A stretch of 33,795 nt of DNA from Akkermansiaceae bacterium (GCA_029866215.1 JARWZU010000024.1:1-33795); one strand, 5' to 3'. Shown: positions 14,916 through 24,565, numbered from the stretch's first letter. Notes: generated by a model not told the origin, from the letters alone. A program made the numbers and translations.

Positions 14916-15926
14916 CTAGTTTTTCAGGACAATCCGGTGGCGTGCCTTGCCTGCCCGCAAGTGGTCGAGTGCGGCATTTACGTCGTGCATGGCGAAGGTT
15001 TCGGTGACGGGCGCGATCTGGTGGCGTGCGCAGAATTCGAGCATCGTCGCGATCGTCGCGGGCGAACCGAGGGGCGAGCCCGAGATCGATTTCCGCCCAC
15101 CGATCAGCGAGAACGCCGCGACGGGCACGGGTTCTAACACCGCGCCGACAAAGTGGAGGCGGCCATCCGGTGCGAGCGCCGCGATGTAAGCGTCCCAGTC
15201 GAGCGTGACGTTGGCGGTGACGAGGATGAAGTCGAAGCTCCCGGAGAGTTTGGTGAGCGCGGCCTTGTCGTGAGTGCCGACCACGTGATGGGCACCCAGC
15301 TTGCGCGCGTCTTCGGCCTTCGATTCACTTGAGGTGAAGGCCGTGACCTCGCAGCCCCATTTGTTTAAAAATTGGAGCGCGAGATGTCCGAGTCCGCCGA
15401 TCCCGATGACGCCCACGCGGTGGGTCGGTTTCACGCCGCAGTCGATGATCGGGGCGAAAACCGTGATGCCGCCGCAAAACAGCGGGCCTGCGCTGGCGGG
15501 GTCGAGCGCTTGGGGGAGCTTGATCGCCCATTCCCAATTCGCGCGAACGCGGTCGGCAAAGCCACCGTGGCGGCCGACGATCGTCTGCTGGGCGCTGGAA
15601 CAAAGTTGGTGCTTGCCCGAGAGGCACGGCTGGCATGAGAGACAGCTTCCCGCGAACCAACCCAGCCCGACGCGGTCGCCCACGGCGAGCCCTTTGGTGT
15701 GAGTGCCGATTTTTTCGATCGTGCCAATCACCTCGTGGCCGGGCACCAGTGGGAAGGTCGATTGCCCCCAATCGTTGTCGAGCATCGAGAGGTCCGAGTG
15801 ACAAATCCCGCAGGATTCGACCTTCAGTTGGACTTGGTCGGCGAGCATTTCGCCTGGGTTGAACTCGATTGCTTGTAGCGCTTGCCCGGCACCTGTGGCA
15901 GCCCATCCGTGGAAATTGTCTGTCAT
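14916..15926 (-). CDS. Zinc-dependent alcohol dehydrogenase, NADP-type (MDR family)
   Basis: A 336-residue medium-chain dehydrogenase. Catalytic zinc ligands: ESCGICHSDL (Cys) and FPLVPGHEVIG (His-Glu). Structural zinc: SCLSCQPCLSGKHQLC with four Cys. Nucleotide fold: VGVIGIGGLGHLALQFLNKWG near residue 170. Order and spacing fit the YahK/AdhC cinnamyl-alcohol-like subgroup acting on a broad range of aldehydes with NADP(H). I take ATG 15926 (MTDNFHGWAATGAGQ); ATG 15938 is possible. It is convergent with the Spx-like gene, with a 25-bp gap. Confidence 0.92.
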   Translation of the reverse strand: MTDNFHGWAATGAGQALQAIEFNPGEMLADQVQLKVESCGICHSDLSMLDNDWGQSTFPLVPGHEVIGTIEKIGTHTKGLAVGDRVGLGWFAGSCLSCQPCLSGKHQLCSSAQQTIVGRHGGFADRVRANWEWAIKLPQALDPASAGPLFCGGITVFAPIIDCGVKPTHRVGVIGIGGLGHLALQFLNKWGCEVTAFTSSESKAEDARKLGAHHVVGTHDKAALTKLSGSFDFILVTANVTLDWDAYIAALAPDGRLHFVGAVLEPVPVAAFSLIGGRKSISGSPLGSPATIATMLEFCARHQIAPVTETFAMHDVNAALDHLRAGKARHRIVLKN

Positions 15927-16045
15927 GGGTCGCACCATAGCGGCACGCCGGGCGTTGATGCAATCCAATCGTTGCCAATGTGGGCGATGGCTCGATGCGC
16001 TTGCTTCGCCCTTGCCTCGGGCGTGGTGGATGACAAGCTTCACCC

Positions 16046-17947
16046 GTGCTTGCCACTCTCCGCACTCATTTTGGTTTCGATGCGTTTCGCGGTGGCCAAG
16101 AAGCGGTCATCACCGCGCTGTTAGCGGGTCGCTCGGCGTTGGCGATTTTTCCGACCGGCGGGGGAAAATCGCTCTGCTACCAACTCCCCGCAATTTTGTT
16201 CGATGGTCTGACCTTGGTGGTATCGCCGCTCATCGCGTTGATGCGTGACCAGGTGGATGCGCTGAATGCCAAGGGGATTCCCGCAGCGCGGCTGGATTCG
16301 ACGCTTGATGCGGATGCGCTCCGAGAGGTTTATGAGCGGCTGGAGGCAGGCACGCTCAAGCTGCTTTATGTCGCCCCGGAGCGATTTGCGAACGAGTTGT
16401 TTCGCCAGCGGCTGAAGAAACTGCCGATCCAACTCGTCGCGATCGATGAGGCGCACTGCATCTCGGAATGGGGACACAATTTCCGGCCCGACTATCTGAT
16501 GCTGGCAAAGATTTGTCGGCGGCTGAAGGTTCCGCGGGTGCTTGCGCTCACCGCGACCGCCACGCCCAAGGTCGCGCGTGAGATCCGCAAGTCGTTTCGC
16601 ATTGCCGCGGAAGATCACGTGCAGCTGAGTTTTCATCGGCCGAATCTCGATCTCCGCGTGACTCCTTGCACGGCGGCCGAGCGGAAAAGCCTGCTCCACG
16701 ACAAGGTCAGCGCTGTGGATGGCTCGGTGGTGGTTTACGTGACTCGGCAGGAAACCGCCGAGGAGGTAGCGACTTTTCTGGCTCGCAGTGGGCATTCCGC
16801 GCGGGCGTATCATGCCGGGTTGCCAGCGGATTTCCGGGCCGATGCCCAGAATGCCTTCATGACCGGTGAGGCCCGCATCATCGTGGCAACCATCGCCTTC
16901 GGCATGGGGATCGACAAATCCAACATCCGCGCGGTCTTCCACTACAACTTGCCGAAGAGCCTCGAAAACCACACCCAAGAAATCGGCCGGGCGGGCCGCG
17001 ATGACCAACCGGCACTTTGCGAGATGCTTGCCTGTGGCGACGACCTCAACGTGCTCGAAAATTTCATTCATGCCGATGCTCCATCGCCGCAGGCCCTTGG
17101 AAATCTGATTCAGCGCCTGCTCCGTCTTGGGCCGGTGTTTGACGTTTCGCCCTACGAGCTTTCCACCGTCTGCGACATCCGCAGCAACGTGATTTCCACG
17201 ATCATCACGTACTTGGAGATCGAGGGCATCATCGAAGCGACTGGGTCCTTCTACGCGACGTATCGTGTGAAACTCCTCCAGCCTCAGGAAAAAATTCTAG
17301 CAGGCCGCCCGCCCGCCGAACAAAAATTGGTGCGTAAAATCCTCGAGTCGGGCGAGCTCAAGCGCTGGTGGCTTCATCTCGATCCAACCGCACTTGCGGC
17401 CGATCTCAAGCAGCCGAGGGGAAAAATCGTGGCGACCATCAACCACCTACAAGCCGCGGGCGACGTGATTCTGGGTGTTTCCGGAGTCCGGCAATGCTAC
17501 CGGCAGAAAAAAGACCCAGGCGACCTTAACCTGCTGGTTGCGCAACTCGTGGAGAAATTCCAGGCACGCGAGCACGCTGACCTCGCGCGCCTCAGCCAAG
17601 TCGTCGGACTTTCCTCGCATCGTGGTTGCCTAACCGGCTACCTCACCAAGCACTTCGGCGAGACGCTCCACGCGCCATGCGGTCACTGCGACCGTTGCCG
17701 TGGTGTTTCCGCCAAGTCGATCAAGCGTCCCAAAGCCCGACGGGTCTCGGACGAAGAAATCGCCTTGGTGCGTGTCCTAACCGACGAGCGACATGCCGCC
17801 TTGGCGACACCGCGCCAGCTGGCACGTTTCCTCTGTGGCATGGCGAGCCCCGCAGCGACTCGTGCGAGGCTGACAAGAAACTCCGCATTCGGCATGCTCG
17901 CAGACCTTCCGTTCTCGGAGGTCCTTGCGATCGCCGAAGCGGCGTGA
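16046..17947 (+). CDS. recQ: ATP-dependent DNA helicase RecQ
   Basis: A 633-residue 3'-5' superfamily-2 helicase for recombination and fork repair. Motif 0 is RGGQEAVITALLAG, Walker A is FPTGGGKSLCYQLP (about 36-49), and motif II is AIDEAHCISEWGHNFRPDY (DEAH about 134-137). TATATP is motif III, and IAFGMGIDKSNIRAVFHYNLPKS leads into QEIGRAGRDDQPA (motif VI). The zinc-binding RQC part is seen as HAPCGHCDRC near 550, and a winged helix lies before it. A typical C-terminal HRDC domain is not obvious; the last 60 residues are short and basic. Start GTG 16046; no in-frame ATG is nearer the conserved region. Confidence 0.95.
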   Translation: MLATLRTHFGFDAFRGGQEAVITALLAGRSALAIFPTGGGKSLCYQLPAILFDGLTLVVSPLIALMRDQVDALNAKGIPAARLDSTLDADALREVYERLEAGTLKLLYVAPERFANELFRQRLKKLPIQLVAIDEAHCISEWGHNFRPDYLMLAKICRRLKVPRVLALTATATPKVAREIRKSFRIAAEDHVQLSFHRPNLDLRVTPCTAAERKSLLHDKVSAVDGSVVVYVTRQETAEEVATFLARSGHSARAYHAGLPADFRADAQNAFMTGEARIIVATIAFGMGIDKSNIRAVFHYNLPKSLENHTQEIGRAGRDDQPALCEMLACGDDLNVLENFIHADAPSPQALGNLIQRLLRLGPVFDVSPYELSTVCDIRSNVISTIITYLEIEGIIEATGSFYATYRVKLLQPQEKILAGRPPAEQKLVRKILESGELKRWWLHLDPTALAADLKQPRGKIVATINHLQAAGDVILGVSGVRQCYRQKKDPGDLNLLVAQLVEKFQAREHADLARLSQVVGLSSHRGCLTGYLTKHFGETLHAPCGHCDRCRGVSAKSIKRPKARRVSDEEIALVRVLTDERHAALATPRQLARFLCGMASPAATRARLTRNSAFGMLADLPFSEVLAIAEAA

Positions 17948-17967
17948 TTCCCAGCGGGCTAGCCGGC

Positions 17968-18237
17968 TCAGTCGAGCTTTGGCTTGCCAACGCGGCGCAC
18001 TGCACCGAAACGCTTTTGGAATTTGTCGATCCGACCTTCGGTATCCACAAACTGAGCAAGTCCGGTGAAGAACGGGTGCGAGTCCGAGGTGATGCCGATC
18101 GAGATCAAGCTGTGCTCAACGCCATCGATCACTTCCTTTTTCTCGGAACTCTTGGTCGAGCGGCTGATGAAACGCTTCCCGGTGGTCATGTCAACGAAGA
18201 CGACCGGATTGTAGTTGGGATGAAGGTCCTTTTTCAT
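17968..18237 (-). CDS. rpmE2: 50S ribosomal protein L31 type B
   Basis: 89 residues starting MKKDLHPNYNPVVFVDMTTGKRF, with SRSTKSSEKKEVIDGVEHSLI and the C-terminal TEGRIDKFQKRFG block. This is the zinc-free (no CxxC) paralogue of L31, of the usual length for type B. It is often the form used when zinc is scarce, but here no zinc-responsive element is evident. Start ATG 18237; the three extra codons upstream begin with TTG and are unlikely. Convergent with recQ. Confidence 0.93.
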   Translation of the reverse strand: MKKDLHPNYNPVVFVDMTTGKRFISRSTKSSEKKEVIDGVEHSLISIGITSDSHPFFTGLAQFVDTEGRIDKFQKRFGAVRRVGKPKLD

Positions 18238-18442
18238 GAGAATCAAGTTCCAGCCACGTTACCGACGCGACGGGGGGGTGAGACTGGCGGAAATTTTGAG
18301 CGTGTCAAGCTGTCATCGGCAGGGATTTTGTGGAAAATTTTAAAAAATCCTTCACTAAGTTCTTGAAGCGTGAGTTGAACTGGTGTAACTGTTATGATTT
18401 TTAATTCGCTTTTGTCTTGTGGGTGTGTAGATTCATCTCGCT

Positions 18443-18766
18443 ATGGCAATCTCCACGAAACGAACCCGATTTTCCCGCCGCCTTCCAGATCATGTGACCG
18501 ACGAGCTCTGCATCGTCCTTGCCGAGAAGAAGGTTTTTGGTTTCAACGATTTATTTGAGCGAGTTTTCGCGAATTTGAAGGTTCGTAATGCGGTGAGCGG
18601 TGGCGAAGAAATGCTCCGTCTGCGTGCTTATGAAAAGCTCCAGAACCTCGTGACCCGCGGCCTCGTCGAAAAGATCGGTAAGGAATACAAGGGCACTTCC
18701 CGCGTTCATGAAGCTTCCAGCGCCTTTGCTGCCGCTCAAGATGCGGCGGCACAAGACGACGCTTGA
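18443..18766 (+). CDS. Small basic protein, unknown, possible winged-helix
   Basis: 107 residues, starting MAISTKRTRFSRRLPDHVTDEL, with a central LFERVFANLKVRNAVSGGEEMLRLRAYEKLQNLVTRGLVEKIGKEYKG and an Ala-rich tail. The centre reads like a helix-turn-helix followed by a short wing (VTRGLVEKIGKEYKG), so nucleic-acid binding is possible. I do not recognise a named family. Its own promoter region (18247-18442, divergent from rpmE2) and two tandem terminators behind it indicate an independently transcribed, probably well expressed gene. Confidence 0.75.
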   Translation: MAISTKRTRFSRRLPDHVTDELCIVLAEKKVFGFNDLFERVFANLKVRNAVSGGEEMLRLRAYEKLQNLVTRGLVEKIGKEYKGTSRVHEASSAFAAAQDAAAQDDA

Positions 18767-18774
18767 TCTACTCT

Positions 18775-18799
18775 GCGACAGGCAATCCGTCGCTTTTTT
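18775..18799 (+). terminator. Short intrinsic terminator, first of tandem pair
   Basis: GCGAC stem (18775-18779) pairs with GTCGC (18789-18793), followed by six T. It starts 9 bp after the stop of the small basic gene. Confidence 0.65.
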
Positions 18800-18802
18800 C
18801 AA

Positions 18803-18834
18803 AAATCCGCGCCCGCAATGGTGCGGATTTTTTT
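18803..18834 (+). terminator. Intrinsic terminator, second of tandem pair
   Basis: AAATCCGC (18803-18810) pairs with GCGGATTT (18823-18830) and is followed by T residues to 18834. It separates the small basic gene from nuoA. Confidence 0.8.
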
Positions 18835-18887
18835 CTACCCATTTCCCAGATCCACCCTTACAACCCCTGCGTAAGCACGCTGATTTT

Positions 18888-19259
18888 ATGCCAGAAGATT
18901 TCCTTCCCGTCCTGTTCCAAGTCCTGATCGCACTCGGTTTTGCCGTTTCGACCCTCTCATTGAGCATCGTCTTTGGGCGGTCGGCGAAGCGGACTGCGAT
19001 GAAAGACACCGCCTACGAGTGCGGCATGTTGCCGATCGGTGATGGCGCTCCTCGTTTCTCGGTGAAGTTTTATTTGGTCGCGATGTTGTTTGTGATTTTC
19101 GACATCGAGGTGGTTTTCATGTACCCATGGGCCGTTCAATTCCGTGACTTGGCCAGTGAAGGAGCGACCGCCCTCGTCAGTATGGCCGGGTTTGCGGGGA
19201 TCTTGGTTTTCGCCTACGTTTACGCCCTCAAGAAAGGCGCGTTGAATTGGAAATCGTGA
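18888..19259 (+). CDS. nuoA: NADH-quinone oxidoreductase subunit A
   Basis: A 123-residue membrane subunit of respiratory complex I with three membrane helices: LPVLFQVLIALGFAVSTLSLSIVFG, FYLVAMLFVIFDIEVVFMYPWAV and ALVSMAGFAGILVFAYVYAL. The signature YECGMLPIGDGAPRFSVKFYLVAMLFVIFDIE is intact, including the conserved Cys in the loop between helices 1 and 2. Start ATG 18888 (MPEDFLPVLF). No nuoB or other nuo gene follows: the next gene is a LamG-like secreted protein. So this is a detached nuoA, or the rest of complex I lies elsewhere in the genome. Confidence 0.93.
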   Translation: MPEDFLPVLFQVLIALGFAVSTLSLSIVFGRSAKRTAMKDTAYECGMLPIGDGAPRFSVKFYLVAMLFVIFDIEVVFMYPWAVQFRDLASEGATALVSMAGFAGILVFAYVYALKKGALNWKS

Positions 19260-19310
19260 TGAACCTTGCCCATGGGCAGTCGGCTTGATTTCTGAATGCT
19301 CATCGGTCGA

Positions 19311-20177
19311 ATGAAAGTTGCGATTTTTCCGTTAGCATTTATCGCACTGCTGGCCGCCATTGGCCGTGGGAGTGACCTCTACGTCCCGGTTTCCGGCTTG
19401 GTCGTGGACTTGGATGCCAATTGTGGGCTGACCTTGGAAGACGGCGACCGAGTCGCGAGGTGGAGGAGTCAGGCACCCACGCAGGAGCCGGTAGATTTCA
19501 TCAAACGAGACCAAGGCCGTGATTTAGCAGGTTCGGGGCGGCCGACGCTGCGCAAGGACATCGGCGCGCTCAATGGTCAGCCCGCGTTGGTTTTCTGTCA
19601 GCAGGAATTGGTCTGCCTCGATGAAGATCGGTTCGATCGTCTCACCACCGGCAGCGGCCACACGTGGATCGCCATCGTAGCGCCTCACCCCCAGCGCAGC
19701 GGGCTGAAGGACGTGAATTCGTTTTTCGGCAATCTCCGCAATGGCGAAAACTACGAGGGGCTTTGGGCCTGCTTCAATGACGACAACACCGTTTGGTGGG
19801 GTGTGCGGAATGGGGTCACCTTTGGGCGCTTTGATGAGAACAATCCGAAACTGAGCGGGCCCCGGCTGGAGGCGGGAGTTTTCCGGCTCGTTGCTGGACG
19901 AATGGCTGCGGGTGCTGGCACGGTGGCGCTGGAGCTCTTTCTTGATGCGGCGAGTCCATTTGCCCGCAAGGACATCAAGGTGAATCCTAACGCCAACCCA
20001 TCGCGCATGGCGGTGGGTCAAGAGCGGGATGCCATCCAGCACCCTGGGGTGGAATCATTCGATGGCGAAATCGCCCGGTTGCTTGTTTGGGATCGGCCGC
20101 TCACCGATGCCGAGTTGAATTTGACCATGCGCCGCCTCCGCACGCTATATTTTCCCAACCCGACAAACCACCCATGA
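19311..20177 (+). CDS. Secreted LamG/concanavalin-like domain protein
   Basis: 288 residues. MKVAIFPLAFIALLAAIGRGSDLY is a signal peptide (an ATG at 19296 would add five residues). One lectin-like domain follows: VSGLVVDLDANCGLTLEDGDRVARWRSQ, GQPALVFCQQELVCLD, GHTWIAIVAPHPQRSG, FRLVAGRMAAGAG, and the closing strand SFDGEIARLLVWDRPLTDAELNLTMRRL. The last block is typical of LamG-like domains in PVC-group secreted proteins. The stop overlaps the start of DUF5069 (ATGA at 20174-20177), yet the functions look unrelated. Ligand unknown. Confidence 0.8.
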   Translation: MKVAIFPLAFIALLAAIGRGSDLYVPVSGLVVDLDANCGLTLEDGDRVARWRSQAPTQEPVDFIKRDQGRDLAGSGRPTLRKDIGALNGQPALVFCQQELVCLDEDRFDRLTTGSGHTWIAIVAPHPQRSGLKDVNSFFGNLRNGENYEGLWACFNDDNTVWWGVRNGVTFGRFDENNPKLSGPRLEAGVFRLVAGRMAAGAGTVALELFLDAASPFARKDIKVNPNANPSRMAVGQERDAIQHPGVESFDGEIARLLVWDRPLTDAELNLTMRRLRTLYFPNPTNHP

Positions 20178-20593
20178 AAACACCACCCATCTCTGCCTAT
20201 CAGGAAACTCTTGGCATGATCTACTTCGCCCGCATGCTCGATAAGATCCGCCGCCATGCTGCTGGCTCGTTGCGCGACGATTTCTGCGACAACCTTGGCT
20301 CTGGATTCGACAGCCGCTGCACCGGATTCCTCCGGGTGAAATACGATGAACTCGTGGCCAAGGTCCTCGCCGGCGGCAGCGATGAGGAAATCTTGCAATG
20401 GTGCTTCCAAGTCGGCCGCGCGCTCGATGAGGGCGACATTTTCATCTGGAACCTCTATTTGAAAAAGGTCGGTTGGAACGACGGAGTCAGCGAGATCCTC
20501 GTCCGCCGGAAAAAAGAAAGCGGCCTCGATGGACGCGATGAAATCCAGACGATGCTCGAATACTTTGAGTACGACGAAGGCCGGAAAAGCTAA
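20174..20593 (+). CDS. DUF5069 domain protein
   Basis: 139 residues: MKTPPISAYQETLGMIYFARMLDKIRRHAAGSL, then GFDSRCTGFLRVKYDELVAKVLAGGSDEEILQWCF, and WNDGVSEILVRRKKESGLDGRDEIQTMLEYFEYDEGR. The pattern of an N-terminal 'M-i-Y-a-R-l-lDKiR' helix followed by a helical core is that of DUF5069, common in Verrucomicrobiota and Planctomycetota. No function is known to me; no transmembrane or catalytic signature is seen. Translationally coupled to the LamG-like gene. Confidence 0.85.
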   Translation: MKTPPISAYQETLGMIYFARMLDKIRRHAAGSLRDDFCDNLGSGFDSRCTGFLRVKYDELVAKVLAGGSDEEILQWCFQVGRALDEGDIFIWNLYLKKVGWNDGVSEILVRRKKESGLDGRDEIQTMLEYFEYDEGRKS

Positions 20594-20644
20594 TGGATTC
20601 TAACGGGCTCTGACTAATTTTTTTCGAAGCCGTCCGAGTGGTTA

Positions 20645-23194
20645 TCAATTCGCGACGATGTTGAAGATCTTGCCGGGAATGAAGATGATTTTACGGATCG
20701 TCTTGCCTTCGAGGTGTTCGTTGACTTTGGCGCTGCCGAAGGCCATGGCTTTCGCCGCTTCTTCATCGGCGTCCTTTGAGATCATCAAGCGGTCGCGGAG
20801 CTTGCCATTCACCTGAACGACGAGTTCGACCTCATTGCGGACGAGTGCCTCAGGATCATAAGTCGGCCACTTGATTTCTGATAGAAGGGATTCGGGGCGC
20901 CCGAACACCGCTGAGATCCGCGCGTTGATTTCCTCCGAAAGATGTGGCGCGAATGGATTAAGAACGGTGAGGAGGGTGACGAATTCATGCAGCGGCACCA
21001 CCTCGGCTTGGGTGAAGGCATTGGTGCAGATCATCATCTGCGAGATGGCGGTGTTGAAGCTGAGTTTCTCGATGTCTTCGCCCACCTTCTTGATGGTTTC
21101 GTGGACGACGCGGAGCAGTTCCTTGTCGGTGCATGGGACATCTTGGATTTTCGGAGAAATTTTGAATTCGCCGTCCTGTTCTTCGAAGGCGACGCGCCAG
21201 ACACGGGCGAGGAAACGTGAGACGCCCTCGACGCCCTTCATTTGCCATGGCTTCACTTGTTCGAGTGGACCCATGAACATTTCGTAGAGTCGCAAGGCAT
21301 CCGCGCCGTATTCTTGGACGACGTCGTCTGGGTTCACCACGTTGCCGCGTGACTTGGACATTTTCTGTCCATCTTCGCCGAGGATCAGGCCTTGGTTGAC
21401 GAGTTTTTGAAATGGCTCGGGCGTGCGGACATGGCCGAGGTCAAACAAGACCTTGTGCCAAAAGCGGGCGTACAGGAGGTGAAGTACGGCGTGCTCCGTA
21501 CCACCGACGTAGAGGTCGACCATGCCGGGTTTCTCATCGGACCAATAGGCTTCTGCCTCGTGTGAGATGAAGCGGTTTTTGTTACTAGGATCGCAGTAGC
21601 GGAGGTAGTACCAACACGAGCCCGCCCATTGCGGCATGGTGTTGGTTTCGCGGATGCTGCCGTCAGGCAACTCGACCCAAGCGGTGGCTTTGGTGAGGAT
21701 CGGTTCAGGCGAACCACTGGGTTTGTAGTCTTCCAGCGGCGGCGCTAAGAGTGGGAGCTCGCTCTCTGGAATTGCGTGGTGATGCCCGTCCTTCCAAACG
21801 ATCGGGAATGGCTCGCCCCAATAACGTTGGCGGGAAAACAACCAGTCGCGTAGCTTGAACTGGATGCGGCGTTTGCCTTTTCCATTAGACTCTAGCCACT
21901 CGATCATTTTTGCCTTGGCCTCGGCGGTTGGAAGGCCATCGAGAAATCCCGAGTGAATGGCGGTGCCGTAGGCGGTGTAGCCTTGCCAGTCCGAGTCGTC
22001 GCACGGTTGGACGACCTGCCGAATCGGCAAGTTGAACCGCTGGGCGAACTCGAAATCCCTCTCATCATGCGCCGGCACCGCCATGATCGCGCCGGTTCCG
22101 TAGCCCATCATCACGTAGTCTGCGATCCACACCGGGATTTGCTCGCCGCTCACGGGATTGGTCGCAAACGCCCCAGTGAAGACGCCGGACTTGTCTTTGT
22201 TGAGGTCGCCGCGATCCATGTCGGACTTGGAGGCACAGGCTTTTTGATAGGCCTCGACGCTTGGCTTGAATTCGTCGCTGGTGATCTCGGGGACAAATGG
22301 ATGTTCCGGCGCGAGGACCATGTAGGTGGCACCAAAGAGTGTGTCGGGCCGAGTCGTGAAGACCGTGACGGATTTTCCGCCGATCGTGAAATCGACCTCA
22401 GCGCCCTCGCTGCGGCCGATCCAGTTTTTTTGCAGCATCTTGATGCCATCTGGCCAGTCGAGGGTGTCGAGTTCGTCGATGAGGCGCTGGGAATACTTGG
22501 TGATCCGGAGCATCCATTGGCGCAGCGGGCGGCGCTCGACCGTGTGGCCCTTGGATTTCCACTCCTCGACTTCTTCGTTCGCAAGCACTGTCCCGAGGTC
22601 TGGCGACCACCAGACGGGTGTGTTTGCCACAAAGGCGAGGCGGACGTCGTCGATTTGATCGCGGGTCCAGCCTCTGGCTTCGAGTTCGGCGATGGGTTTG
22701 GCTTGGTTCGTTTCCTCGCAGAAATACGACCCGTAGAGTTGGAGGAAAATCCACTGCGTCCAGCGGACGTACTCGGGGTCGGTGGTGGCGATCTCGCGAT
22801 CCCAATCGTAAGCAAACCCGAGCGATTTCAGCTGACGGCGGAAGTTTTCGATGTTGGCAGCGGTGGTGATCGCCGGGTGTTGGCCGGTTTTGATCGCGTA
22901 TTGCTCGGCGGGAAGGCCGAAAGAATCATAACCCATCGGGTGCAAGACATTGTGGCCTGTCATCCGCTTGAAGCGCCCAATGATGTCGGTGGCGGTGTAT
23001 CCCTCGGGATGCCCGACGTGCAGACCGGCGCCGCTGGGATAGGGAAACATGTCCAAAACGTAGTACTTCGGTTTGGTCGCATCGAACCCCGCATCGCCAG
23101 GACCTGGGGTGCGGAAGGTTTTTTCAGCGTCCCAACGGGCTTGCCATTTGGGTTCGAATTCGTGGAAAGGGAATGGCTTGCGGGCTTCGGACAT
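20645..23194 (-). CDS. leuS: Leucyl-tRNA synthetase
   Basis: 849 residues, normal length. Start ATG 23194 ([21 protein letters not shown]). The class I HIGH-type motif appears in [21 protein letters not shown] (HVGH 59-62). The CP1 editing domain covers about 225-420, with [21 protein letters not shown] and [19 protein letters not shown] (the editing-site Asp included). KMSKS lies at about 610-614 ([18 protein letters not shown]). An anticodon-binding domain and a C-terminal domain ending [26 protein letters not shown] complete it. Downstream there is no good terminator; the convergent DUF5069 ends 50 bp away. Confidence 0.97.
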   Translation of the reverse strand: MSEARKPFPFHEFEPKWQARWDAEKTFRTPGPGDAGFDATKPKYYVLDMFPYPSGAGLHVGHPEGYTATDIIGRFKRMTGHNVLHPMGYDSFGLPAEQYAIKTGQHPAITTAANIENFRRQLKSLGFAYDWDREIATTDPEYVRWTQWIFLQLYGSYFCEETNQAKPIAELEARGWTRDQIDDVRLAFVANTPVWWSPDLGTVLANEEVEEWKSKGHTVERRPLRQWMLRITKYSQRLIDELDTLDWPDGIKMLQKNWIGRSEGAEVDFTIGGKSVTVFTTRPDTLFGATYMVLAPEHPFVPEITSDEFKPSVEAYQKACASKSDMDRGDLNKDKSGVFTGAFATNPVSGEQIPVWIADYVMMGYGTGAIMAVPAHDERDFEFAQRFNLPIRQVVQPCDDSDWQGYTAYGTAIHSGFLDGLPTAEAKAKMIEWLESNGKGKRRIQFKLRDWLFSRQRYWGEPFPIVWKDGHHHAIPESELPLLAPPLEDYKPSGSPEPILTKATAWVELPDGSIRETNTMPQWAGSCWYYLRYCDPSNKNRFISHEAEAYWSDEKPGMVDLYVGGTEHAVLHLLYARFWHKVLFDLGHVRTPEPFQKLVNQGLILGEDGQKMSKSRGNVVNPDDVVQEYGADALRLYEMFMGPLEQVKPWQMKGVEGVSRFLARVWRVAFEEQDGEFKISPKIQDVPCTDKELLRVVHETIKKVGEDIEKLSFNTAISQMMICTNAFTQAEVVPLHEFVTLLTVLNPFAPHLSEEINARISAVFGRPESLLSEIKWPTYDPEALVRNEVELVVQVNGKLRDRLMISKDADEEAAKAMAFGSAKVNEHLEGKTIRKIIFIPGKIFNIVAN

Positions 23195-23372
23195 GGTCGT
23201 TAAGAGCCACGGACTCTGCAACCCAACGGGCGGATTGAAAAGCAAAACTCAAGCGCTCCACGGACGGGGTGCCCGATGCCGCCAACGCCGACGTAAGCGC
23301 AGGCCGGGCAATTTTCCTAAACGGTCCCACGACGGCCACGACGTTCTTAGCCTACTGGGAGCCCGAAGCATG

Positions 23373-23406
23373 AAAAACCCCGCCTCGACGTTGCGCCGAG
23401 CGGGGT
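23373..23406 (-). terminator. Intrinsic terminator of the thioredoxin gene
   Basis: On the minus strand CCCCGC...TCG pairs with CGA...GCGGGG (one-base bulge) and is followed by TTTTT. It starts about 23 bp beyond the stop of the thioredoxin gene at 23429. Confidence 0.75.
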
Positions 23407-23428
23407 GGTGAAGTGGATGCCGTCAGGA

Positions 23429-23887
23429 TCAATCGAGGCCTTTTTTCTCGAGCGCCTTGTTGATGTGTTCGAGGAACGTGTCGATCTGCGGGAATTCAGA
23501 GGCGAAAAAGCGAGTGATCTCCTTGCCTTCAGGTGTTAGCAAAATCACGGTTGGAAACCCCTCGATGTTGTATTTCTTCGCCATCGGCTCGTTTTTATCG
23601 GCCACGGCTTGATCGCCTTTTGGGAAGTCGAGTTCGACCAAGACGAACTTTTTCGCGGCCGCATCGACGAATTCCTTCTTGGAAAAAACGTTTTTGCGCA
23701 TGGCAATGCACGGCGGGCACCAGTCGGAGCCGGTGAATTCGACGAGCACGGACTTCTTTTCGGCCTTGGCCTTTTCAAGTGCCTTGTCGAGATCGGTCGT
23801 CCAGCCTTCCGGCGTGGTGGCAAATGCGGTTGCGGTGAGGGCCGCGACCCCAACGGTCACGGAGGCGAGCCATGTAATTGCTTTCAT
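23429..23887 (-). CDS. Secreted thioredoxin-like protein
   Basis: 152 residues. MKAITWLASVTVGVAALTATAFATTPEGW is a signal peptide. The active site is TGSDWCPPCIAMRKNVFSKKEF, a WCPPC variant of thioredoxin-7/DUF255-like proteins, with YNIEGFPTVILLTPEGKEI holding the cis-proline. Likely a periplasmic disulfide reductase or a chaperone for protein maturation; no membrane partner lies next to it. It has its own terminator and is divergent from rdgB with a 78-bp gap, so both may share a promoter region. Confidence 0.9.
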   Translation of the reverse strand: MKAITWLASVTVGVAALTATAFATTPEGWTTDLDKALEKAKAEKKSVLVEFTGSDWCPPCIAMRKNVFSKKEFVDAAAKKFVLVELDFPKGDQAVADKNEPMAKKYNIEGFPTVILLTPEGKEITRFFASEFPQIDTFLEHINKALEKKGLD

Positions 23888-23965
23888 ACACCCTTAAAGT
23901 GCCGCCAAACGTCGGATTATTCAAAAAAAATCGCCACGGTGCGAAATTATCTTTAGCGAGGGCGC

Positions 23966-24565
23966 ATGCAAGCACTGCCACGCCTGATCGTCGCCACCCG
24001 CAATGCCCACAAAACCGCCGAAATTCGAGCAATGATCGGTGAACGCTTTGAAGTGGTCGACGCGACGGCATTTCCCGCCTTCCCACAGATCGAGGAGACC
24101 GGCACGACGTTTTTGGAAAATGCGCGTCTCAAGGCCGAGGGGATCAGCCGCTTGATCGATGGCTGGGTGCTGTCCGACGATTCGGGCCTTGAGGTGGATG
24201 CGTTGGAGGGAGCGCCGGGGGTTTGGTCGTCGAGCTTCGGTGGCGAGGAGGGAAACCATGCGAAAAACAACGCCAAGTTGCTCGCCGAGATGGCCGGTCG
24301 ATCCGAGCGTGGGGCTCGTTTTCGCTGCACCATGGTCCTCGCGCGTGGGGGCAGAGAGGTGGCGCATTTCTCAGGCACGGTCGATGGTCGGATTGTGGAT
24401 TCGCTGAATGGCAGTGGTGGGTTTGGTTATGACCCGCTGTTTGTTCCGTTAGGCCATGACCAAACGTTCGCGGAACTCGGGGACTCGGTCAAAAACACGC
24501 TGAGCCACCGCGCGCGTGCACTGGCCCAAGTGGCCGCCTTCCTCGCGGAAGACGGAAATCGCTGA
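23966..24565 (+). CDS. rdgB: Non-canonical purine NTP pyrophosphatase (RdgB/HAM1)
   Basis: Hydrolyses dITP, XTP and related nucleotides to monophosphates, protecting DNA and RNA. 199 residues. LIVATRNAHKTAEI is the N-terminal substrate motif (T/SxNxxK); SDDSGLEVDALEGAPGV follows near 70; then NGSGGFGYDPLFVP and the C-terminal KNTLSHRARAL. The usual GVYSARYAG after the second motif is replaced here by GVWSSSFGG, an unusual variant at a position that normally contacts the base. Start ATG 23966, no SD-like sequence in front. Confidence 0.93.
   Translation: MQALPRLIVATRNAHKTAEIRAMIGERFEVVDATAFPAFPQIEETGTTFLENARLKAEGISRLIDGWVLSDDSGLEVDALEGAPGVWSSSFGGEEGNHAKNNAKLLAEMAGRSERGARFRCTMVLARGGREVAHFSGTVDGRIVDSLNGSGGFGYDPLFVPLGHDQTFAELGDSVKNTLSHRARALAQVAAFLAEDGNR

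Noticed and set aside
21953-23203. A 416-codon plus-strand frame
   Set aside because: It lies wholly within leuS, which has all synthetase motifs; it is an antisense shadow of a G+C-rich gene.
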